DNA of 64,000 nt, from NCBI GenBank assembly GCA_030686995.1, contig CM060692.1, forward strand, positions 14,365,465-14,429,464, read 5' to 3'. The stretch comes from Artemisia argyi (Eukaryota; Streptophyta; Magnoliopsida; Asterales; Asteraceae). Position numbers and translations under genes: made by a program. Below the pieces are notes generated by a model. It was not told where the DNA came from, ran no database searches, and worked only from the letters and a program-made list of their open reading frames with translations. Shown one piece after another: positions 44,318 to 56,539 of the stretch. Every line of letters starts with the position of its first letter. Position 1 is the first letter of the stretch.

Positions 44318-46455
44318 AGAGGAAATTACTTAAATGAACGTTTTACACTAGTACTTTTCCAAAATGAACCTCGCATAGGAAATTATCGAAAATGAACCTT
44401 CAATGTATTAACCGTTGGATGGATTATTAGATTAATTTGTAAGGTTACACGTGTATAAAATAGTTATAGGCGAGTTGTGGGCGAGATATGAAAAGGTGAA
44501 AAGATGAGCGAGGGTTAGGCGAGTTATACGCAATTCATGAGCGATGTTAGCAGCTTGGGCGAGGTTATACGCGATGTTGTACGCGAGGTTATTGATCAAG
44601 GTGTCATTTTCTAGGATTGTGATTGTTACACGCGAGGTGACAAGCGAGGTAAAAAGCCCTAGGCGAGGTGTTACGGCGAGGCCAGAGACCTAGGCGATGT
44701 GTACACAGAAATTGAAATTGAATTGTTACACGCGAGCCCTAGGCGAGGTGTTACGGGCGAGGTGAGAGGTAACAAGCTGGAGTGTCTAAAGGCCAATATC
44801 TATAGGCGATGTGCCACGCGAGGTAGGCCAATATCTAGGCGATGTTCCAACCGATGTTCCAGGCCATGTATAGTTTCATGAGCGAGGTAACAAGCTGGAG
44901 GTGTTACTGGCGAGGTAACAAGCCTAGGCGAATTCCTAGGCAATGTCATTACACGGGCCATAAACTGAAATTGAAGGTTACCTCGCGTGCGAGGTCAAAG
45001 ACCCTAGGCGAGGTCAAAGTGCAACGCGAGGTCCCTAGGCGATGTGCAACGTGCAACGCGAGGTCAAAGTGCAACGCGAGGTCAAAGTGGCGTCGCTGAA
45101 TGAAAATTGAATGTTACCTCGCCTGCGAGGTCAAAGTGCAACGCGAGGTCCCTAGGCGATGTGCAACGCGAGGTAAAAAGCTGAATGAAAATTGAATGTT
45201 ACCTCGCCTGCGAGGTCAAAGTGAAACGCGAGGTAAAAAGCTGAGTGAAGGCCCTAGGCGAGGATGTGAACTAGTTGAGCCGCGACCCAAGTTAGAATCT
45301 GGTGTTCGGTAAAGACCAAGAAGGGAGTTGTGATTATTACCATTTGATTCTATATTGCTTCCTGAATAAGAATACTTATGTGATCTATGATTCTTCGGGG
45401 AGTAAGAGTCCATTGATGATGACGGAAGACCAAGTAATGAAGATGAAGAGAGATAGATGTGGATGGTTGACCAAGTGATGAAGATGAAGAGAGATAGATA
45501 ACACGAAAAGAAGAAAGAGAAAAATATTAAAAGAGATTTTGTGTCAAATCTCTTTATTTGGTGTTGCACGCATCTCAAAAAGTTCATTTTGGTAAACTAG
45601 TAAAAATTGGTTCATTTTAGTATATTGAGTTGGGTATCGGTTCATTTTGGTAATTACTTTTTTGGAATATATGGTTGCTAGGCTATAGTAATATAGGGGA
45701 TGGAACCCAATTACGAGAATGAACGTTAGAGTGAGTGATTTTACAGTAATGAACATTTTTTACATCGTTTACCAAAGTGACCAATATATATAACAATCAA
45801 CTTTTTCACTTTCTATTCACCCAATATCGTCGCCCGAAATTAATAAGTTTCGCCCAAAGCCCAAAGCAAAGATGCATATCTGTATCGAGTGAATTTTTTA
45901 AAGTAAAGTAACAAGGGATAAAAATCTTGAAGTAAAGTAACATGACTACGAATTCAAACAAAAACAATAATTGTCAAAGGCTCAACCTCAACCAATCATT
46001 TTTGACTATCATATAGATTTATCCTCAAACTTTATCTTTTCTAGAATTATCTAATGATAAAAATAATAGGGCTTGATTTTTTCTGTTTTCCTTTTGAAAA
46101 AGAGATGTAAGCTTGACTAGACCACCTCGCATAAATCACCTCACCCAGAAACTCACAAGCAAACCAATCATAAAACCACCTCGCTCAAGACCTCGGCTAG
46201 ATCCTCAACTCCACCTTCGCTCAGATCCTCGCCTACTCGAATTATTCCTCGCCTAGGCCTCGCCTAAACCTCGCCTACATCTCGCCTAAATCCTGCCTAG
46301 TATTCCTTTTATACACGTATACTAGATCTAACGGTTAGAAACTAATTTAGTAATATATCTAACGGATAATATCTAAAAAGTTCATTTTTGAATTTTATGT
46401 GCGAGGTTTATATGTAAATTATGTGTATGAAGTGTTCATTTAAGTAATTTACTCT
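44318..46455. mobile_element. Foldback-type DNA element with GCGAGGT arrays (copy A')
   Basis: Same element as 33347-35503. It differs by a few substitutions and lacks one GTGCAACGCGAGGTCAAAGT-type unit near 45080. It moved here with the segmental duplication, not by transposition, because its flanks are the same. Confidence 0.7.
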
Positions 46456-46692
46456 AGGGGATGGAGAGGTTGAATATCAAAATATTTGGTTTGAATTTTC
46501 TAGATCTGACGGTATGGTGCTCGTCTTTTTTTTTTTTTTTTCTTTGTTATGTTGAGTATTTTTGTGAAGGCTTACTTGTCAACATTTGAAAGCCACCAGA
46601 AGGTTGACGTGTATTTTTTTAGCTGCTACAGTAGAAAAGCTCCTAGGTAGATATATCTTTGATCTTATTTATATAATTTTTATGTGTTGTTT

Positions 46693-46895
46693 TTTTGAAG
46701 GACAAGTTAGTAGTTAGTGATCCGATCTCACAGTAACATCCAATTGGGCAGTATGCAAGCCTCGAACCTTTCTCCTTAGGGGATAAACCCCACTAATGCT
46801 TCTGTTTATTTCGGGCCCCTGAAGGTCCATGGTTCTCCAAAGTAACCTCCCCAAGATTACCCTTGGTGGCCAACTGAGCTATCCTAGTTGGTTAG
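46693..46895 (-). mobile_element. tRNA-derived SINE (copy A')
   Basis: Same SINE as at 35753-35955, with perfect 16-base target duplications TTTTTATGTGTTGTTT at 46677-46692 and 46896-46911. Confidence 0.92.
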
Positions 46896-47044
46896 TTTTT
46901 ATGTGTTGTTTATGCATGTGTTGTTGATGGATCGATTTTTAGTGTTTAGATTATATTGAGATTGGATTTTTTTTAATATAAATTTTATTAAAAAAAAAGA
47001 AAAAAGAAAAAATCTTAAGTGAAATTTGGATGTTTGGTTAACTA

Positions 47045-47283
47045 GGGGGTGTTTATTTCGGCTTATATAGCCGGCTTATGGCTTATTTGGTTTTGGGCTT
47101 ATGTTTTATAAGCTCACTTTTTGTGGCTTATTTTAAAACTTTCCGTTTTATGTAAGTTCATTATGTCATAATGAATAAACTTGTATAAGCCCAAAAGTGT
47201 CAAAATAAGCCGCAAATTAAAAGTGAGCTTATTAAACATAAGCCAAAAATCAAATAAACCATAAGCCGAAACACAACACCCCC
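47045..47283. mobile_element. Foldback MITE, complete, 239 bp
   Basis: Ends GGGGGTGTTTATTTCGGCTT and AAGCCGAAACACAACACCCC are inverted repeats. The interior is made of AAGCCxAAAA and GGCTTATTTTGG variants. Related GGCTTATTTTTGGGCTTA sequence occurs at 30508-30605. Target duplication unclear. Confidence 0.85.
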
Positions 47284-48431
47284 TTAGAAAAATGATTTCA
47301 GTGTGTTTGGTTACGTTTAAAAGATGCAAAAATCAATTTTTTTTTTCTTTTTCTTGTTCTTATTATTGGAGATTAATAAAAAAAATATTTATGGGTTAAT
47401 TTTGGAAAAATGGGTGAGTTCATGTTGAGTGTTTTATATTGGATTGGATTGGATTGGATTTTTATGTTAAACTGATATTTGTGACTTTGTTTTGGAGAAA
47501 TTTCCTAGGTGAAATTTGGATAAGGGGTGTTTGGAAGTTTGGTTTAGAATGTGGATAGGACAAGGTTTTTCGAATTGAAGTTAAAAGAATAAGTTTTGGT
47601 TGATCAAGTTTTATGATTGTTTTAGATTTTAATATAAGCAGATTAAGAGAATTTTATAGGTTAAGTTTATAGAAGAATGGGCGAGTTCATTTGAGATCAT
47701 TAAAAAACTTGAGACACACCGGGATAGTTGTAGGCCATTGGATCAAAAAATTGATGTTCCATATTGGTTTTGATTGCGTGTGATTGGAAATTTTGTAAAA
47801 ATCACATAAATGAAAATTTCACAAAATTTAATCACATGTGAACCTCAAACTTTTGATGCCTGTATTGACTTTAAAGTTTGATCATATACAAATAAGAAAA
47901 TTTTGTTTGAAGATAAGCAATTATTGTGGTTTGTGGAAAAAAGATAGAAAGCAAGATGATAATGACTTCCATTCCTTTGTCCCAATCCAAGCACCAATAT
48001 TTAAATAAAAATTTTGAAATATAAAAACTATCACTGTCTTACATCCTATAAAAAATACAGGGTCATTTTAGATTCCAAATATAGAACATCTTGACCTTTG
48101 ACCCTTTGAGCATGCTAAATAAGTCAACAATTTGTACCATATTGTTGAAACTTTGTTCAAAGTCTTTTGTTCGAGTAAGATTTGATTAATTGTTTATGAT
48201 ATTCTACTACATATACATATTTGTCGTAATAGTCCATATCCCGTACGAAATCGTCGATCCAACATTGTTGATGACATGTAAAAGAAAAACAAATACGAGA
48301 TATTATGCGTATTCTCAATGTGGATATGGATAATAGGGTGACAAAATATGTTCATTCATGCTTTTGGTGTATTACAAGCTTGTGGTTGTTTCTAAAATGA
48401 GATTATTCTTTGTTTTTGTGGCGTAATATAG
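47284..48431. other. Non-coding, presumed SBP1 intron or 5' flank
   Basis: No gene. Holds GGATTGGATTGGATTGG (about 47440). It should contain the first exon if the SBP1 fragment downstream were complete, but none is seen. Confidence 0.5.
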
Positions 48432-48627
48432 GAACCGGTAAGGATAAGCCTGATTTCTTGGGAACAATCGATGTGGACCCTACCTCGAAAACCTACTCGC
48501 AAGTCATCCACAGGCTGCCTATGCCTAATGTTGGCGATGAGTTGCACCATTTTGGTTGGAATGCCTGCAGTTCTTGCTATGGTGATTCAAAGACTTCACG
48601 TCGTTACCTTGTTCTTCCGGCTCTTGT
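48432..48627 (+). pseudogene. SBP1: Selenium-binding protein, isolated exon 2
   Basis: 196 bases, the same length and splice phases as exon 2 of the gene at 5947-6142, with only about seven differences (one replaces Ser by Phe in LHHSGWN). About 200 bases of the following intron are also conserved up to 48830, where an LTR element is inserted. Upstream sequence is unrelated to the first copy. No other exon is present in the window, so it is either a gene interrupted by more than 15 kb of transposons or a dead fragment. Confidence 0.9.
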
Positions 48628-48828
48628 GTATGTATCTCTAACCACCAACTAGAAAACAGTTCACTTTTGCGAGTCGATATACTTATATTCTGCCATGAAA
48701 CTGATCTGTAATGGTCTTCTTATTAAATGAGATGGATAAGGTGGTGTTTGGATGGCACTAAATCTGTTTTCTCATCTTTTTTAGTAGAAATAATGATTTT
48801 CAGATAGACGTGAAGAGTATCCGTAAGA

Positions 48829-49227
48829 AAGGTTCTGTAGGATTGTGAATTCGTGATATGTTGATTTATGTGGTGAGTTAGGAGGTCTTGGAAGATGGAA
48901 GTAGATGATAAACATGGTTAACAAGTTAGAGAGAGAAAGAGAGAGAGGGTAGTTTCTTGAGAGAGAAAAAAACACTAGTTGTGTGGGTGTATTGAAACAA
49001 CCAACCCTCTCCCTTGGTGGGAAGAGGGTATATATACAATTACAATATATGCCCCATAAAACGGGCAGTGGAGTGAGCTGACAGTGGGTAAAGACCTGAC
49101 CCACTCTACAAATTCTATTTACAATTAATAACTAACTAACTAAATATTAATATAACTACGAGCTACGTAATGCTATTACATCATTCGGGTGACCGAGTCT
49201 TTCATAGGAATATTTGTATTTCTAACA
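48829..49227 (-). repeat. 3' LTR of the interrupted LTR element
   Basis: Assigned from the polypurine tract at its border and the TG start; its partner is outside the window. On the minus strand it has a TATATATACCC promoter-like motif at about 49029-49038 and a GAGAGA tract. The left edge is uncertain by a few bases because the target duplication cannot be checked. Confidence 0.65.
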
Positions 49228-50338
49228 ATCTCCCCCTAAGCGAGGTCACCTTAGAAATTAAGTTCTTGTTCTTAAAGCATTCTTTTGATATTGTAGCTTG
49301 TAGGTTCTGATTCTTCACTTTTGAGCTCACTTTGTACATCAAGCAATGATCTTGTGATTTGTGGTTCCTTTGGCATAAGTGTGATCTTTGAGCTTTCTTT
49401 GAGATCATCAGCCATCGTAAATCTCCAAGCTCATCCTGTGTGGTCTTTCCTTCATGTGGTGTAGTGACTATTGGACCGTCATGCTCACACTCTTCTAGAT
49501 TAGGAGACTTTTCATCAGAGTTGCGGAGGCGTTGTTGTTAGTCTCTTTAACATTCATCGTTGCAAGTCTCTAAACAGATATGATCTTCATTTAAAATGAG
49601 TAGGCATTGTGAGCATGAGGTATGGAATGACACGATTCAGCTGGAGTTGGGTATAACCATCGCTATCTTTATATGTTCCTAAAATAAAACAGTTAGCAAT
49701 AAAGATAGAGAACGAATATGGCTTTGTCATTCGTTCTGCGAGGACAAACTACCTTCCGGCTCTGTGAGAACCGCCCTGTGATCAGGTAGAGTCTCTGTTA
49801 AAGAAGACTCTCCTTGACATGAATTTCCAGCTTGTAGTAATGAATCTTCCAAAGAATTCACTTCAGAATCTTCATACTAAGCATGTTCTCATACTGGAAC
49901 GTCTCAAAGCAGACAGCACGATAGAGTGAATCGGTTAATTGATATTCACTGATTGATGAGAAATAGATTTATAGAAATCACTCGCGTGTCTCTTAATAAA
50001 CAATTTTTGAGACACGACGAGAGTTTTATACCATGAATCACATTTCCATCAAATATACTTTTGTTTGAAAGATTATACACAATCAATGTGCTCGAAAATT
50101 AGTTTGTGAGCACATTGAAAGGTTTTTGCAAAAGTATCCGTCAATCCATTTCCTGGAACAAGTTTGATTCGATTTTGAATCGCCCCATCGTTGCTTTCCA
50201 GTTGTCACTTGATGATTGATCCAAAACGGATCTCACATGTCACCTACCAAGAGCTTGAAAGATGTTCGCTCTTGAAGGATTTCCATCGTCATTGTGAATA
50301 ATTGCGTATCACTCTGATGTTCTAGCAATACCACAAGG
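49228..50338 (-). other. Interior of the interrupted LTR element, left part
   Basis: Contains the end of a short minus-strand frame and otherwise no recognisable coding sequence. Confidence 0.4.
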
Positions 50339-50343
50339 ATAAT

Positions 50344-51811
50344 TGTCACACCCCCAATTTACCTGAATGGCAGCGGAATGGAATACCTGGGGGTGACGGT
50401 CATAGCACCATAGTTACAGTTATATTGAACGACCTAAAGTGTCGTTTAGAAAATACAGCGTTTGATTATTAAAACATTCAGAGTTTACAAAACATAGGTC
50501 CCAAAAGATGTTGCCATTTTAGTTAAAATAAGTTCAACAAGATCAAACGTTCATAGGTGTAGAAAAATATAGTCAGACGCGTCGTCTCCACGACTCCATG
50601 AAGGTCCAAATGCATGCAACATGAGCTACCTTAATAACCTGAAAATACATACTAAAGTGTCAACACGAGGTTGGTGAGTTCATAGATTTTAGAGAACAAG
50701 TAAGTAAGGTAAAACATTTGGAGAGTAAATTTCCCACTAAAAACATCATAAATCCGTAATAAGAAATCAGAAATAAGAAATCCGAAATAAGAAATCAGAA
50801 ATAAGAAATCCGAAATAAGAAATCAGAAATAAGAAATCCGAAATAAGAAATCAGAAATAAGAAATCAGAAATAAGAAATCCGAAATAAGAAATCAGAAAT
50901 AAGATTTATAAAAACCATCAGTATTTAACTTTAATCGTATATACAATAGCCCAAGTATAACGTAAAGTAATAAGTTTTCAGTCATAAAACTACATTGTCT
51001 CTTAAGCTCATGAAACCGAAGCTAGACGTTACTTGGCCCCAAATGAGTGTTTACCAGACACTCTAATAATAAAGACATGAAATGCATCTGTAATACTGTT
51101 GGAGCAACCCAAACACAGATGGAGGAGTCACCCTCAATAGATCTATTCACTCACTCTCGCTTGGAACTTAATTAACGGTCCATGATAATAAAGGGGACTT
51201 GTCAAGACGTGGTAATAAGGAAACTTAAGCAATGTAAGGAATTTAATACTTTGGCATTGTACAAAAATAATTAAAGCAGCGTATTCTCCTTCAAAAAGTA
51301 ATTCAAATCGTATAAAAGTATAAAACAAGTATTTAAGCATGTATCTCCCCCAAAGAGTTTATAAAGTAATTAAACAAGTAAAAGTGGGGCTATGACTCAC
51401 CTCGAAATGATGATACTATGACGTGAAATGATAGGGACAACAAGGCGCGAACACTAGCCGCAACCTAAATGAATGAATGTGAGCTAATTTAGATCATGCC
51501 ATGATGTAATGAATGCACATGCACATGATACCTATACCACTCGTAATTTGGAAATACTAGTTATCGTCAAGCTAAAATACTTTCCATATTTAGGAAAAAT
51601 AAGTCCAATTGGAGTTATAAAAACTTGTCGTAATATATATCGTATAAGATGTTAGCGTTATAATCCTCGTATCAAAAACCTTAAAATAACGTCGTTAAGT
51701 CGTATAAATATTTTCTTGGGTCATATGTATTCAATAGTTAAGAATATAGTCCTTAGTACCATTTCTAGAAAATATACCATTTAGTGCGTAAGTTATTATT
51801 TTTATTTGCGA

Positions 51812-51901
<90 letters not shown>

Positions 51902-53681
51902 TTGGTGATCTTAAAACGCGTATAACTTGGTCGTTTTAGGTTCATTTTCCTCGTTCTTTATATCCACGAATTCGTTTTTGTATGTAGTAATATATTTTTG
52001 ATAATTCGGCTCCTCTAGGTTACGTTTAACGTCTCTATTTGCGCGTCGAAAACTGCCAAACAGCATGCAGTTTTTAGAAAAATAGTTTTCGTCGTTAAAC
52101 TTACAAAAATCATATCTCCTTCGTTATAAACTCGTTTTAATCCGTTCTTTAGCCTAAAGTTTCGTTTTTGAATGTATTTTCTAAATCTTGGGTCAAAATT
52201 TACCCATCATTCACTGATTTTCCCACGAAATAAAAATAGGGACAGTAGGTCAATATGTAGTTTCAAAAACCATTTTCAAGTCTCTAAATTAGTTCTATCT
52301 TCAATTAAACCACTTTCAATCACCACAAAACTAGTCTAATCCTACCATACACCTTCTTAGGGTGTCATGGGTTCCTAAACATTATAACCAAGTAGATCTA
52401 ACAAGGATTTAACCAAGAATCACTTCTAGGGCTTGAAAGTTAAATATATACAAAAATGGAGTGGTATAAGTTAATGCATGTATGAGATCTTGTAAGAAAC
52501 TATATAAACATAGTAATAACTTTGTAAAAATTATGAAATGAGTTTTTGTAAACTTACTTTGAGATGTGGTGTGATTAGATGATAAAACCTTAGTATTCTT
52601 AAGTTTATATTTCAAAACCTTGTAAGAAATACTTAACTAAACTATAATAACACTTGATCTTGGGAAATAATTTTGTCTTGCTCCTCCTTATTGTTGTGGC
52701 CGTGAGTTTCAAGAGAGAAAAAGAGAGATGAATTTTCTTGATAGCTAGTTGCAAATGAGGTGAGATGTAGTGAAATATCTTTAAGTATGCTTTATGTATT
52801 ATTGAAGTAGACAAGAAGGACATGCTTTAATTGAAGTAAGTATACATTTTCAAAAGGTGTATGGGATTGGTAAGGAGGGGGGGGGGGGGGCGGCAATAAA
52901 TGGAGGGGGGGGGGGGGATGAATGTAAGACTTGGAAGATTTTCTGTAGTTGTTGTGTTTATTAATAGATTTAAAGGACACCGGGTACCGGGTTAACTAAA
53001 AATAAATTTTAACGGAGTTAACCGGGATAAAATAAAGTTGTAAAAATTATAAAAATAGGTTGGTTATAATTATTGGGTGTTTAGATAATTGTTGTTTAAT
53101 TTCTACGAAAACCGTCGTAATTTTAGTAACCGTACGATAATAATTAAAATAACTTTCCAAAACACCGGGTAAATTAATATTATAATTTTTATATTATAAG
53201 AATGAGTATAAAAATATATTGGGATCATAGTCGGGAGTGTCGGACGCGTTAGTCACATTATTGATCGTTTGTTAACGTTTATTTTAGAGATAATTATACG
53301 TAAAAGTATTAATTATACCAAAAGTATAAATTTAATTATCCTACAAGTGGAATAGTATTCAAGTGCCATAATAATTATATGCGGACTATTTCTAGTCTGA
53401 ATGAAATGTCCCAAATGATAATGTATGAATTCGCTCTTGAACCAATACGGTTACGCGAATTTAAATACTCGTAAACTAAATTTACGATGAAATGAGTAAT
53501 GCACGTGAATAGTGATATTTCTTCCGGAAATGAATAGTGTCAAGTGAATAGTAAAATTTCTGAACGTTTCTCAGAATGTCAAATTGACCTCGAAAACGAT
53601 GAATAGTGATCGATGAATAGTAACTTGTGAATAGTAAATTGTCGAGGTTTGGAAAATGACCAGAAATTACGAGTTGTGACA
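50344..53681 (-). repeat. 3' LTR of the gypsy element
   Basis: 3,338 bases. Contains ten units of a 14-base tandem repeat AAGAAATC(A/C)GAAAT (50760-50900), (AT)n at 51812-51898, two G runs (about 52877-52890 and 52904-52917), and six copies of TGAATAGT near one end (53506-53636). Confidence 0.95.
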
Positions 53682-53693
53682 GTCTTCCCCTCT

Positions 53694-56539
53694 AACAGGA
53701 ACTTCGTCCCGAAGTTCAGTTTTGGTTGGTCTCTGAAGTATATTTAGTAAAAAGACGTGGATACTTAAGTTGCATTTGGTCTTCCCGTTCCCAAGTAAAT
53801 TCGGGTCCTTTTCAAGAATTCCAGTGAACTTTCACGATAGGAATTTGACTTTGCTTCAACCGTTCGACCTCATGGTCCATGCTTTCTACTGGTTCTCTTA
53901 CCAAGTTTACGTTTGTCTCAGGGTTGGATTCCCTTCCAAATGGGTTTATGATTGACTAATCTGAAAGTCATTTCCTGGATTTGAATAGGTGAAACATAGT
54001 TGTGTAATCCGGCTGTTCTCTAGCAAGGCTCAAGTCTGACGGTCACTAGGCCTACTTTGTCTGAAATATTAGATGGTCCAGTGTATATCGGGTTTAACTT
54101 TCCAAATTTTCCGAATTATCTCATGCCTTTCCTAGGCAGAACTTTGAACATGATCCTGTCATTACCTTGAAATTCTAAGGGTTTACAACTTATAGAATTT
54201 GTAATTGATTCTTGACTTGTAGGAAATTTCTGGTTATTTCATGAATGCTTACAGGAATAGTGAGTTTGGCTTTTTCCGAGTTTGGTTCGTCAATAGATGA
54301 TCAGTGCTTCTTCAGGTTTACAATGTGATATTGGTAATATATGTTGTTGAACTCTGCCAGAACTTAAATCTTATATGCCAGCTGGTCGATTCTAAAATGA
54401 ATCTTAAATGGTCCAAAATATTAGAGGTTCAATTTCTCATTTTACCCTAATCTTATCATGCCTCTCCAAGGAAAAGCTTTCAACTTAGTTCGTTCCCTCA
54501 CGTGAATCTAGTTAGTTTGCTGTTCAAGGATACCTAATCCGTATGATGTGTGTCATGTACCAACCTAACTTCTACCAGTTTCTCGTTGCTTGTAACTGGT
54601 TCTCGACTTGTGAAATTTCCTTTGTTGTTCCATAGTTTAGTCCTAGACTGGTGAATTTAACTTTCCGATTTCGGTCTGTAGATAGGTAATTGGTACTTCG
54701 ACCATAAAGTGCCTCAAATGGTGTAGTCTCTATGCTCGCGCGATAACTATGGTTGTAAAAGAATCCGATTTATGGTAAATGGTTAGTCCAACCATTTCTA
54801 GAGTCAATCACTCATACTCTGAGTATAACTTTCCTATGTTTGAATCGTTCTCTCGTTCTGACCATTGGTCTGAGGATGGTAGGCGGTGTTTACATCTTAA
54901 TGAAGTTCCGAAGGAAGTCTTAAAATGATTGCTAGAAGTCTGAGGTGATTCGATCACCTTTATCGGGAATAATTGAAATAGGTACAATAAATCTTGTGAC
55001 TAATTACACAACGTTCTGTCTTTCGAACTCGGCGTTATCTGAAGGGGATAGAATATGGGTAACAATTTCTTTGATTCCTTGTATTTTGGTCTAACGAATT
55101 GCTAAGACATGTGTCATTCTTTGCCTATTGGTGGTTGTCAGGCAAAACTACAAGCCTAGGTATTCAAACTAACTTAAGTCCTGAGATGGTTTATCGTTGA
55201 AACTATCATCATGTTGGCAATATGAGGGTTTCAATTGATACTATGTCGATGAATTTCCGTTTTGTATTCACATGTAGCCGGGGAGATACTCTTGAGCCTG
55301 ATGCCTCTCTTGATGTATAGGTGAGGTTATCTAGAATTTCTTGAGAACACAATTCCTTGAGGGAATCTATATCGATATCCATAATTCGAATCAATCATTC
55401 TTGGCGTAAAACTCACTGCAGGGAAGTTTGCATTTAGATAAGGCCATGTTTAATCAAATCACTTTACAGTATCGGTTAGGAGGCTTGGTTTATTCCTATG
55501 GTTTTGCTTAGCGTACTCTCTCAATGTATTAGATCCTGTAGCTCAGTCTAGCTAGTACCTTTAAATAATAGAATTAGACAACCCGGTCAGAGATGGTGGT
55601 TCGGATGGTCTCGTGGCATCTTAGAACTGTTGTTGAGCTATAAATTGTCTTGGTGTATACTTCTAGTCTAGGTTAGTAGTTCTGTAATCCTTTCATTGCT
55701 TTTCTGGTATCGAGGAATCCTGCTAGTAATTGATATGGAAAGTCTCTCCTAGAGAAGTCAATGGAACAATCCAACTTAATGGCTAAGTGGGTGACAGGTG
55801 GGGTAAGTATCCAGGGAGAGTTTGTCAGAAAAGACACTTATAAAAGAGTTTACTTGTCTAAAACGCTTTTAAATGAAGATTGTTATTAGCAATACTTTAA
55901 AAAGTAACTATTTCCTTCATGGCATAATCCTTCCTGAATTATACATAGGTGATCAGGCTATGTATAGTTGAGGACTAATGATGCGATGCTTGATTTAGTC
56001 AAAATAATATTACTTTTCTCAAAAGTTTTAGATGGTGTTCAACGCATTCTTATTAAAAATGGTATCCTGATATTTCCTTTCAAAGCAATATAAAAATTGA
56101 TTCGCGTAGTAATAGTAAATATTTGGCGTAATATCGGAAAAATCAGTTTATAGTACGGTAACAAAACGGTTTATTTTAGAAATTCGGTAAAACAATTTCC
56201 CCATAAGGTAGTAAATTAGTTTGAAATAAAACTCGTTGAATGGTTTATTGGATACATGGGTAAATACTATGGAATGGTAATAATCTATTAATCCGTCAAA
56301 TACGAAATCGGCCTATTCCCTAAATAAGACAATGGTATAATGTCGCGAAACGATTAAAAATTGCGCAATTGCAAAAAGGAGATAGAATAAACGAAGGTTA
56401 CGATTATCACATAGATAACAAAAGATAGTCATTACATTAGATAGGAAAGTGCTTAATACAACTAGGTTACATCAACGTACTTATGGAAAGTACCAAAAGA
56501 AAGTACAACCCTAGAGGGCTCAAACTAAGGTTTATATAA
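53694..56539 (-). pseudogene. Degenerate gypsy pol (integrase remnants)
   Basis: No long frame survives. On the minus strand I can read PFEALYGRS (54701-54721), part of the integrase of Tekay/Del chromoviruses, and two divergent copies of the GPF/Y module that follows it: KLNL-stop-YFGP (54409-54435) and KLNPIYTGP (54073-54099), each preceded by a PRKGM or PWRGM motif. Protease and reverse transcriptase motifs could not be recognised between 55000 and 56500. Many stops and shifts throughout. Confidence 0.75.

Larger units (their letters stand above)
43245..47229 (+). repeat. 4-kb direct duplication, copy A'
   Basis: Begins inside (AT)n (43245-43312) and matches 32257-36289. Unlike copy A, it continues past 47229 into an uninterrupted MITE end and unique DNA, which shows the ancestral arrangement at that point. 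Confidence 0.95.

Noticed and set aside
48781..49104. 107-codon minus-strand frame in the LTR at 48829-49227
   Set aside because: Crosses the LTR edge into the SBP1 intron, so it cannot be an old coding frame.
50757..50905. CRISPR-like regular repeats
   Set aside because: Contiguous 14-base tandem repeats without spacers, inside a plant retrotransposon LTR.
51143..52980. Open frames of 62-72 codons in the gypsy LTRs, repeated at 59519-61187
   Set aside because: Present in both LTRs merely because LTRs are copies; no known domain and partly poly-Pro from G runs.
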